In this document: in pieces, positions 8,505 through 15,601 of the stretch
Position numbering within the stretch: position 1 is the stretch's first letter
How the letters are laid out: each line of letters opens with the position of its first letter
Origin: Jejuia rubra
Lineage (GTDB): Bacteria; Bacteroidota; Bacteroidia; Flavobacteriales; Flavobacteriaceae
Direction: 5' to 3'
Assembly (NCBI RefSeq): GCF_042684665.1
Contig: NZ_JBHULY010000039.1
Location: 372,001-436,000 of the forward strand
Length of the DNA stretch: 64,000 nt
Made by a program: the position numbers and the translations under genes
Notes under the pieces: model-generated
What the model was told of the DNA's origin: nothing
What the model saw: only the letters and a program-made list of their open reading frames with translations
Database searches by the model: none

Positions 8505-9917
8505 ATGCAATCAACATCAAATAAAATCACATTTAAACAATTTCTAAAGTATCTGAAAATTGCCATAACCGGTAAGGAACAAGAATTTACTTCTGGTAGT
8601 ATTCGCAGGGCAGTTTTTATGCTGTCCATCCCTATGATTTTGGAAATGCTCATGGAGTCCATTTTCGCTATTGTGGACATCATGTACGTATCCCAGGTTA
8701 GCGTTAATGCCGTAGCTACTATCGGCCTCACTGAATCTGTAATTACGTTAGTGTATGCAGTGGCCATAGGGTTGAGTATGGCGGCCACGGCTATTGTTGC
8801 CAGAAGGGTGGGGGAAAAGGATATAAAAGGCGCCTCAACCGCGGCCGTTCAGGTTATATTTCTAGGTATAGCGGTAGCAGCAGTTATCAGTGTTATCGGA
8901 ATAATTTATCCGAAGGAAATATTGGGGCTAATGGGTGGTGAGCCCGATTTAATTGAAGAAGGTTTTGGTTATACTAAAGTACTTTTAGGTGGTAACGTCA
9001 CCATCATGCTCCTATTTTTAATCAATGCTATTTTTAGGGGAGCAGGGGATGCTTCTGTAGCTATGTGGACACTCGTGTTGTCCAATGGGCTAAACATAAT
9101 TCTTGACCCTATTTTTATTTTTGGCTTTGGCCCAGTACCTGCCTTTGGAGTTGAAGGCGCGGCTATTGCCACAACCATTGGCAGGGGTACAGCAGTGGTA
9201 TTTCAATTGGCAGTGCTGTTTTTCGGATTTAGTAAAATTAAGGTGGGTATTCGCGATTTAGTAGTGCAGTTGGGTGTTATGCTTAATCTCATAAAAGTGT
9301 CCCTTGGCGGTATCGGTCAGTTTTTAATTGGCACGTCGTCTTGGGTATTTTTAATGCGAATTATGAGTGAATTTGGTAGTGAAGTTTTGGCTGGCTATAC
9401 CATTGCCATCCGTGTGATGATGTTCACATTAATGCCCGCATGGGGCATGAGTAATGCTGCAGCTACTTTGGTGGGACAAAACTTGGGAGCCCAGAAACCC
9501 GATCGTGCCGAAAAATCTGTTTGGAAAACCGGGAAGTACTGTGCCATTTTTATGGGGGCAGTGTCTATCATTTATTTGGTGTTTTCGCCACAGATTATTG
9601 CGTTGTTCAATCAAACTTCAGATGTCGTAAAATATGGAGGCCAGTGTTTGAGAGTGTTGGCCGCAGGTTATATTTTTTATGCATACGGTATGGTGGTTAT
9701 CAATGCTTTCAATGGTGCGGGCGATACCAAAACACCAACTTACATTAACTTTGTGTGCTTTTGGCTATTGCAGTTGCCTTTTGCTTATTTAATGGCACTT
9801 ACCCTAAATTTTGGACCATCAGGTGTATTTTGGGCAATTACCTTGGCGGAAGTATTGATAGCAGTAATTGCGATAGTTTGGTTCAAAAAAGGAAATTGGA
9901 AAAAGGTTCAAGTGTAA
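8505..9917 (+). CDS. MATE family efflux transporter
   Basis: Twelve-helix multidrug and toxic compound extrusion antiporter of the inner membrane (about 470 residues). It shows two homologous six-helix halves, with the typical N-terminal PMILEMLMESIFAIVDIMYV segment, an RGAGDASVAMW loop in half one and an NAFNGAGDTKTPTYIN loop in half two. Start is ATG 8505; a TTG at 8472 would add an unsupported cysteine-rich extension. The stop codon is separated by only 2 nt from the next gene, so the two are almost certainly cotranscribed. Substrate unknown. Confidence 0.9.
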   Translation: MQSTSNKITFKQFLKYLKIAITGKEQEFTSGSIRRAVFMLSIPMILEMLMESIFAIVDIMYVSQVSVNAVATIGLTESVITLVYAVAIGLSMAATAIVARRVGEKDIKGASTAAVQVIFLGIAVAAVISVIGIIYPKEILGLMGGEPDLIEEGFGYTKVLLGGNVTIMLLFLINAIFRGAGDASVAMWTLVLSNGLNIILDPIFIFGFGPVPAFGVEGAAIATTIGRGTAVVFQLAVLFFGFSKIKVGIRDLVVQLGVMLNLIKVSLGGIGQFLIGTSSWVFLMRIMSEFGSEVLAGYTIAIRVMMFTLMPAWGMSNAAATLVGQNLGAQKPDRAEKSVWKTGKYCAIFMGAVSIIYLVFSPQIIALFNQTSDVVKYGGQCLRVLAAGYIFYAYGMVVINAFNGAGDTKTPTYINFVCFWLLQLPFAYLMALTLNFGPSGVFWAITLAEVLIAVIAIVWFKKGNWKKVQV

Positions 9918-9919
9918 GT

Positions 9920-10708
9920 ATGGCTAGTGAACTAATTGACCAAATAGGAAGACGGCTTAACCTTTCCGAACCTCCCAAAAGGATTGTTTCCTTGGTGCCA
10001 AGTCAAACCGAACTATTGTGTGATTTGGGTTTGGAAGACAGCATAGTTGGTGTTACAAAGTTTTGTGTTCATCCTAAACACGTAAAATCTAAGGCAAAAG
10101 TTATTGGTGGCACAAAACAGGTACATTTTGATAAAATCAAGGCGTTGCGACCGGATATCATTTTATGCAATAAGGAAGAGAATACAAAAGCAATAGTTGA
10201 AGTGTGCGGAACCATTTGCCCTGTTCACGTTTCGGATATTTTTAACTTGGACGATAGCTTAGAACTTGTAAAACAGTACGGACAATTGTTTATAAAGGAA
10301 GATGAAGCAAAAGTGCTGATTGATAAAATTCAGGGAGAAGCTTTGCGTTTTGAAAGTTTTATTGAAGACTATAAATCCCTAAAAACGGTTTATTTCATTT
10401 GGAAAAACCCTTGGATGGTAGCTGGTAAGTCAACATTTATTGACCATCTGATGGAATTGAACCGTTTTGAAAACTTTTATGGCGGTGAAAACCGCTACCC
10501 CGAAATCCAACTAAATATTGAAGAGGAAGTAGATTTAGTCTTGCTGTCCAGTGAGCCATTTCCGTTCAAGGAAGTACATATAAAAGAACTGCAAGAATTC
10601 TACCCAAATGCCAAAATCCTATTGGTAGATGGGGAATACTTCTCTTGGTATGGCTCAAGATTGGCGAAAGCTTTCGATTATTTTAAATCGCTTCGTTCCA
10701 ATCTTTAG
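9920..10708 (+). CDS. Helical-backbone metal receptor / BtuF-like protein without signal peptide
   Basis: A 262-residue protein of the TroA/BtuF-like cluster A-II binding-protein fold: RIVSLVPSQTELLCDLGLEDSIVGVTKF at the N-terminal lobe, then GGTKQVHFDKIKALRPDIIL, a long linking helix and a C-terminal lobe. Family members bind cobalamin or metal chelates for ABC importers, but this one starts MASELIDQIGRR with no signal peptide or lipobox, so it may be cytoplasmic or act otherwise. The longer upstream reading frame runs inside the MATE gene and was discarded. It sits 2 nt after the MATE stop and probably shares its transcript. No ABC transporter lies nearby. Confidence 0.82.
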   Translation: MASELIDQIGRRLNLSEPPKRIVSLVPSQTELLCDLGLEDSIVGVTKFCVHPKHVKSKAKVIGGTKQVHFDKIKALRPDIILCNKEENTKAIVEVCGTICPVHVSDIFNLDDSLELVKQYGQLFIKEDEAKVLIDKIQGEALRFESFIEDYKSLKTVYFIWKNPWMVAGKSTFIDHLMELNRFENFYGGENRYPEIQLNIEEEVDLVLLSSEPFPFKEVHIKELQEFYPNAKILLVDGEYFSWYGSRLAKAFDYFKSLRSNL

Positions 10709-10829
10709 AATATTCAACTTTGGTAACATCGTCAACAAAGTTTGCAATTCTTTTTTCTAGTTCTTTTAAGCTCACTAACGGATTAACGTTGGCCTTGATT
10801 TTGCCAACTCTGCAAAAATGGGGGTTCAT
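10683..10829 (-). CDS. Small ORF of 48 residues, unknown function
   Basis: An open frame from ATG (10829) to TAA (10683) encodes MNPHFCRVGKIKANVNP, then a hydrophilic helical stretch (LVSLKELEKRIANF) ending in KDWNEAI. It fills the gap between the metal-receptor gene and the next minus-strand gene and overlaps the former's 3' end by 26 bp in the convergent direction. Composition is protein-like (balanced charge, plausible amphipathic helix). I do not recognise a family. Conservation in relatives would decide whether it is real. Confidence 0.45.
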   Translation of the reverse strand: MNPHFCRVGKIKANVNPLVSLKELEKRIANFVDDVTKVEYSKDWNEAI

Positions 10830-10906
10830 AATGTATTGTTTTTAAGTAAAGTACGAGAAAAAACGTCTTTTGGACGTGACGGAATTGTTAAGAAAACACT
10901 AAAGTT

Positions 10907-11104
10907 TTACGAAGCCTGTTGTTGCTGTTCTCTGTAAAGGTAATTGAGCTTGTTGATTTTATTGAGAAGTTTGATGGCTTTGTATTCCGAAAGATCACTT
11001 AAGGAGGCATCGGTCTGCCTAAAATTATAAGCCCGCTCCATTAGCCTTTTATACTTTTCGTTAAGTTTGATTTGGTGGCTTCTTATAATTTCAATTCTAT
11101 TCAT
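10907..11104 (-). CDS. Small helical protein, Lacal_2735-like (DUF6435-type)
   Basis: A 65-residue, highly charged helical protein. The arrangement KYKRLMERAYNFRQTDASLS followed by a K/L-rich helix (EYKAIKLLNKINKL) resembles the small Lacal_2735-type proteins common in Flavobacteriaceae, which share a Y..L..EAY....DR..SD..YAEA..... pattern. No function is established. No membrane segment or signal is present. The family call is tentative; the gene itself is credible from its length and amino-acid composition. Confidence 0.6.
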   Translation of the reverse strand: MNRIEIIRSHQIKLNEKYKRLMERAYNFRQTDASLSDLSEYKAIKLLNKINKLNYLYREQQQQAS

Positions 11105-11230
11105 GACATGAAAATGAGAGTACCTAAATTTACAGTTTTTGTTGATAATTCAAAAAGAATTCACATCAAATTTAAAGATATTTTCAAAATATCAGCATAT
11201 GATTTGAGGAAATGCATAATTATGATGCCA

Positions 11231-11935
11231 CTAATCCTGAAGGGCAAATACCTTTTTCAATAAATCCGTAGTTCTTGAGCCTATTTTGTTCCTAATTTCC
11301 TTTTCCTCAACAGCTATCATAGTATACACGCCGTCCAACGCCTCGCTCGTAACATAATCCGTCAAATCCGGATTCACATCTTTGGTAAAAGGAATGTTGT
11401 TGTATTTGGTAATCAAATTACTCCAGATATCATCGGCACCCACTTTGCTAAACGAATTTTTAATCACGGGATTAAATTTGTCATACAGCGCAGTCTGCGT
11501 TCTTCCAGTTAAATATTGGGTAGCCGCATCATCATTACCTAAAAGAATCTTTTTGGCATCGTCAAAAGTGATGCCTTTCACAGCATTTACAAAAATTGGT
11601 GTAGCTTCTTTTACGGCGTCCTCGGCAGCACGGTTCAGAACTTTAAGCCCCTCGTCAGCTAACTTGCCCAAGCCGATGTCACGCAACGTTTTGTCTACTT
11701 TTTTAAGTTCTTCGGGCAAAAGGATTTTTACCAATTCATTGCGATAGAAACCATCCTTTTGGGTAAGCTTGGTGACCTGTTTGTCGATACCAAAATCCAA
11801 GGCTTGTCGCAGGCCAGAGGCAATATCGGCATTCGAAATAGTGCCTTCTTGTGGCAATTGGTCAATAACACCTTGCAGCTCGGCACACGCTGTTAAATTG
11901 AAAATAAAACAGACTAAAAAAAGTTTACGTATCAT
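11231..11935 (-). CDS. DUF4197 domain-containing lipoprotein
   Basis: A 234-residue predicted lipoprotein: signal sequence MIRKLFLVCFIFNLTACAEL with lipobox LTAC (Cys-17). The rest matches DUF4197: DIASGLRQALDFGIDKQVTKL near the N terminus, ILLPEELKKVDKTLRDIGLG in the middle, and a helical C-terminal half ending in LDGVYTMIAVEEKEIRNKI. The function of the family is unknown. It is monocistronic, divergent from the thioredoxin-fusion gene across a 278-bp gap. Confidence 0.85.
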   Translation of the reverse strand: MIRKLFLVCFIFNLTACAELQGVIDQLPQEGTISNADIASGLRQALDFGIDKQVTKLTQKDGFYRNELVKILLPEELKKVDKTLRDIGLGKLADEGLKVLNRAAEDAVKEATPIFVNAVKGITFDDAKKILLGNDDAATQYLTGRTQTALYDKFNPVIKNSFSKVGADDIWSNLITKYNNIPFTKDVNPDLTDYVTSEALDGVYTMIAVEEKEIRNKIGSRTTDLLKKVFALQD

Positions 11936-11982
11936 GGTATTGGGTTTTTGGTTTCAAATATAAGATTAAGCAAAGAAATGAA

Positions 11983-12012
11983 AAGACACCCAAAGTAAAA
12001 TTTGAGTGTCTT
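11983..12012 (-). terminator. Terminator-like hairpin in a divergent intergenic region
   Basis: Arms AAGACACCCAAA (11983-11994) and TTTGAGTGTCTT (12001-12012) pair with one mismatch. On the minus strand the stem is followed by TTTT. It lies about 50 bp upstream of the DUF4197 start, where no terminator is needed for either flanking gene, so it could be a leader attenuator or the end of a small minus-strand transcript. The remaining 200 bp (12013-12213) are A/T-rich and show nothing else I can identify. Confidence 0.35.
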
Positions 12013-12213
12013 AGCTATATGAATCACATGAATCTAATTAATCCCTCAATTAATTGGATTGCTTTACCAATAAATAAGACACAGCATTTTTTGAAGGGTC
12101 ACAATTTTTTTTAATTATTTTTTGAAGCCGTGGAATTTGAAACTATTATTTGAGAAATACTATTTTAGCATAATTGTTGTTATGTAGAGGTTGTGTTTAT
12201 ATTGAACAAAAAA

Positions 12214-13332
12214 ATGAATTTTAGAAAATCGTTTATTCGCTTAATTGCATTGTTGATACCAACAGTGATATTTGGCCAGATAAAAATTTCCGAAAATATC
12301 CAAACATCCTCAATTGCAAAGAACAATGAAAACGCCTTGTATTTCGTGGATTTTTGGGCTACATGGTGCGGGCCTTGCATTCATGCGTCCAAATATTTAA
12401 GTGCGTTACAAATGCAGTATCCTGATAACTTTTATATCCTTTCCTTGAGCCAAGAAAATCCGGATGTGGTCAAACGTTTTATGACCAAACACGAAATGGG
12501 GCTGGCGGTAGCGATTGATTACCAAGGCGAAACCTTTTCTAAATATCATATATCAAGTTTGCCTTATGGTATTCTTTTTAATGCGCAAGGTGAAACCTTG
12601 TGGGAAGGCCATCCAGCTGAATTTAAGGGCTACCATTTGGATGGCTATTTAAGCACGAACAAACAAAAAATATCTTTGGACAAGATGTTTTTGTTGCAAA
12701 ACACTCCAAAAACATTCACCCAAAAAGAAGTTGTTTTCGAGAAGGAATTTGAAATCACAAAAATATCGGACTATCCAAATTTTGAAATAAAAAAACATAC
12801 GGATTTCTTTGAATTAAAAGGCAGTTTACAAGCTATTTTGGCGTATTCGAGCCATACTTATCAAAAACAAATTGATGTACCGTCTAAGTTTAATCATTCC
12901 TATCGTGTAAGTTTTAAAAATGAAACAGATGTTTCCAGCAATCTATCCGAAAGGATTTTAAAAGCCTTAAAGTTGGAGTATTCCAGTGATCTAGCCAACG
13001 GAGAGGCATTGGTTTTGAACATTAAAAACGCACGGTTTTGGGATATCGATCAAATCGATTGGGGTAATGATTCTCCCCACTTTTTAATTGGGGATAGCGA
13101 TTTAAAAGCGGATAATGTTTCACTGAATCAAGTGGGATATCAGTTGGCCAATCTTTTGGAAATCCCAGTGCTAATCAAAAATCAATCGGTTGCCAATGCT
13201 CTTCACGATTGGGAAATTCACTATAAATATTTCGAGTTAATGGCCTCGGGTTTAAGTGACACGTACGGTATCGAAGCGAAAAAGCAAGTGGCCACTTATC
13301 CAAAATATACCATAAAAAAGAAGGCACCTTAA
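12214..13332 (+). CDS. Secreted thioredoxin-fold protein with C-terminal domain of unknown function
   Basis: A 372-residue exported protein. A signal peptide (residues 1 to about 22, ending IFGQ) precedes a TlpA/thioredoxin-like domain with the redox motif FWATWCGPCIHASKYL (both cysteines present) and the cis-proline region SSLPYGILF. Residues from about 170 on form a second domain with no family I can name; it holds a beta-rich repeat region and a conserved-looking ending (HDWEIHYKYFELMASGL). A resemblance to DUF3738-type soil-bacterial domains is possible but unproven. ATG 12214 is chosen over an upstream GTG because it begins a clean signal peptide. The thioredoxin part is presumably a periplasmic thiol-disulfide reductase. 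Confidence 0.8.
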   Translation: MNFRKSFIRLIALLIPTVIFGQIKISENIQTSSIAKNNENALYFVDFWATWCGPCIHASKYLSALQMQYPDNFYILSLSQENPDVVKRFMTKHEMGLAVAIDYQGETFSKYHISSLPYGILFNAQGETLWEGHPAEFKGYHLDGYLSTNKQKISLDKMFLLQNTPKTFTQKEVVFEKEFEITKISDYPNFEIKKHTDFFELKGSLQAILAYSSHTYQKQIDVPSKFNHSYRVSFKNETDVSSNLSERILKALKLEYSSDLANGEALVLNIKNARFWDIDQIDWGNDSPHFLIGDSDLKADNVSLNQVGYQLANLLEIPVLIKNQSVANALHDWEIHYKYFELMASGLSDTYGIEAKKQVATYPKYTIKKKAP

Positions 13333-13345
13333 AAAGGTGCCTTCC
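13310..13345 (-). terminator. Rho-independent terminator of the ompA-like gene
   Basis: A perfect stem AAGGCACCTT / AAGGTGCCTT (13321-13343), read on the minus strand, is followed by CTTTTTT. It lies just after the stop of the OmpA-family gene and overlaps the last codons of the convergent thioredoxin-fusion gene, whose stop codon is inside the stem. Confidence 0.8.
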
Positions 13346-13376
13346 TGTCAACAAACTAAAACTTAATCCTAGGGAT

Positions 13377-14474
13377 TTAGTTTCCGATAATTCTAAACTC
13401 GGTTCTTCTGTTTTTTCTGTGCTCACCTTCAGAACAGTCCACACCGTTGGAACAACGGTTTACCAATCTAGACTCACCATATCCTTTTGCAGATAATCTA
13501 CTCCTAGAAATACCTTTTGATACTAAGTAATTTACAACGGAATTAGCACGTTGTTGCGATAAAGACATGTTGAAATCATCATTACCTCTAGAATCTGTAT
13601 GAGACATTAGTTCAATACTAACAGGCTTGCTGTTTAATAATGGTAACAAAGTTTCATCAATAATTTTTTTAGAAGCTGGAGTGATACGAGCACTACCCAA
13701 TTCATAGAAAATAGGTAATACATTAGCATTTAAAAGACCACAATCCACTTCTTCCCAAGTGGTTAACCCACCTTTTTTGGCTAATACAGTTCTGGTAACC
13801 GTTTTTGATTGGGCTGGAATAGTCACACTTTTAGTGGTTGCGGGAGTTGCCAATACCTGGCGCGTGATGGTTTTGTACTCAGCGGGAATTTCGATTTCGT
13901 CCATTCTTGAAGGTGTTTTAATCACACGCTTTTTGTAAGTAGTGCCACGTTCGGGTACAGGTACATTGCTAGTTGAGGCATCGCTAGAAAGTGTCGTAAA
14001 ACTAACATCCCTAAACTGAGCTGGATACTCCACAAAACAGGCCACCATACAATCTTCTTTGTTTGGAGAATCACAGGCAGTTTCCCTGTATTCCCAACCA
14101 GAAGTTTTTGGGTAGGTTTCGAAAGTTCTTGAGTCCGAACCGAAAGATGCAGGAATAATGTTCAAATCGGTTCTTCCCTCTTTGCTTACATAAGGCACTT
14201 CAATAGTTTCGTAAGTAGCAGGCACGTAAACGAATTTTTTAGAAGCCTCTTTAATTAAAACACGTTCTTCAACGGTACGATAGGTGGCTGGCACCACTTC
14301 AAGCTTGGAATATGCTGGATACACCTCAATGGTTTCCTCAACAGTTTTGAACTCGTCTTTAGTGATACATTTCACATAACACTTTCCGGGATCTGGATTA
14401 GCAGGCAAGTTTTGGGCTTGGGTCAGTCCGATGCCCAACATAAAAACCAGGCATAAAATAAAATTTGATTTCAT
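13377..14474 (-). CDS. OmpA family protein with N-terminal VPATY-type repeats
   Basis: A 365-residue outer-membrane or periplasmic protein. A signal peptide (MKSNFILCLVFMLGIGLTQAQ) is followed by a region of short repeated beta units of the form (V/I)PA.Y.T(V/I), for example VVPATYRTVEERVL, YVPATYETIEVPYV, EIPAEYKTITRQVL and TIPAQSKTVTRTVL. The C-terminal OmpA peptidoglycan-binding domain (from about residue 255) has SIELMSHTDSRGNDDFNMSL and RLSAKGYGESRLV, with the Asp and Arg positions that bind diaminopimelate. It probably anchors an envelope structure to peptidoglycan. A terminator follows directly. Confidence 0.88.
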   Translation of the reverse strand: MKSNFILCLVFMLGIGLTQAQNLPANPDPGKCYVKCITKDEFKTVEETIEVYPAYSKLEVVPATYRTVEERVLIKEASKKFVYVPATYETIEVPYVSKEGRTDLNIIPASFGSDSRTFETYPKTSGWEYRETACDSPNKEDCMVACFVEYPAQFRDVSFTTLSSDASTSNVPVPERGTTYKKRVIKTPSRMDEIEIPAEYKTITRQVLATPATTKSVTIPAQSKTVTRTVLAKKGGLTTWEEVDCGLLNANVLPIFYELGSARITPASKKIIDETLLPLLNSKPVSIELMSHTDSRGNDDFNMSLSQQRANSVVNYLVSKGISRSRLSAKGYGESRLVNRCSNGVDCSEGEHRKNRRTEFRIIGN

Positions 14475-14599
14475 AAAATTTACAAATTAGTTAATGGTAA
14501 TTTTTTCTTCTGTTTGTGAGACACACAGAAAATGACAAAGTCACGATTAACATTTGTGTATTTTATAAAAGCGAAAGTAAAAATATGTATTTCAGGTGT

Positions 14600-15454
14600 T
14601 TATGTGAAAATAACTGTCTTGTTATTATAGACCATTACCTTTCTATTGGCGTGAAGTTTTACGGCATTGGCCAAAACGATTTTTTCTAAATCCCGCCCTT
14701 TTGCAATTAAATCTGAAATGGAATGCGCGTGGGTTACCCGGGTAACATCCTGTTCGATAATTGGGCCAGCATCCAGTTCTTCTGTAACATAGTGGCTTGT
14801 AGCGCCGATAATTTTAACCCCACGTTTATAGGCGGAATGATAAGGTTTTGCACCAACGAAAGCCGGTAAAAATGAGTGGTGGATGTTAATGATTTTATTA
14901 GGATATTGATTGATGATTTTTTCAGAAACAATCTGCATATAACGCGCCAGAACAATAAAATCTACTTGATGTTCCTGAAGCAAAGCCAACTGCTGGTCTT
15001 CAGCCTCGCTTTTGGTGTCCTTAGTCACAGGAATATGATAAAACGGAATGTCAAAGTTATGGGCAATATGCTCTAAATCTTTGTGGTTACTCACAATAAA
15101 GGGGATTTCTAAATTCAGCTCACCCGAATTGTAACGTCCCAATAAATCATATAAACAATGGTCATATTTCGAAATGAACAGTGCCATTTTTGGTTTCTTT
15201 TCCGAAGAATATATACGCCATTTCATTTGAAATTTCTCAGCCAAGTCCCTTTTAAAACATTTCTTGAAGCTGTCAGTAGAAAACTCGTCGGAATCAAATT
15301 CACTTTCCAGACGCATAAAAAAGATATTCTGCTCACGGTCCACGTGCTGGTCTATATAAACAATATTGCCATCCTTTTTAGCAATAAAACTGGTAATGTT
15401 GGCAATAATTCCTGAGCGGTCCTTACAATGTATTAAAATGGTAATCTTATTCAT
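14600..15454 (-). CDS. purU: Formyltetrahydrofolate deformylase PurU
   Basis: Cytosolic enzyme hydrolysing 10-formyltetrahydrofolate to formate and tetrahydrofolate, balancing one-carbon pools for purine and glycine metabolism. The 284-residue protein has an N-terminal ACT domain (ITILIHCKDRSGIIANITSF) and a formyltransferase-type catalytic domain with LARYMQIVS, NIHHSFLPAFVGAKPYHSAY and the catalytic Asp in LDAGPIIEQDV. Length matches the family. It stands upstream of the OmpA gene in the same direction, but 125 bp separate them. Confidence 0.93.
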   Translation of the reverse strand: MNKITILIHCKDRSGIIANITSFIAKKDGNIVYIDQHVDREQNIFFMRLESEFDSDEFSTDSFKKCFKRDLAEKFQMKWRIYSSEKKPKMALFISKYDHCLYDLLGRYNSGELNLEIPFIVSNHKDLEHIAHNFDIPFYHIPVTKDTKSEAEDQQLALLQEHQVDFIVLARYMQIVSEKIINQYPNKIINIHHSFLPAFVGAKPYHSAYKRGVKIIGATSHYVTEELDAGPIIEQDVTRVTHAHSISDLIAKGRDLEKIVLANAVKLHANRKVMVYNNKTVIFT

Positions 15455-15601
15455 ATGAAATTCAAGTAGCTGACCGTCAAAATTAAATTAAAAATATCTT
15501 TAGGAAGTGTACCCTTAAATCTTTTAGATAATATTATGCAAACTCAATATTTTTTTGAATTATTCGTAAATTGCAAGCCATAATTTCAATATTTTTTCAG
15601 A

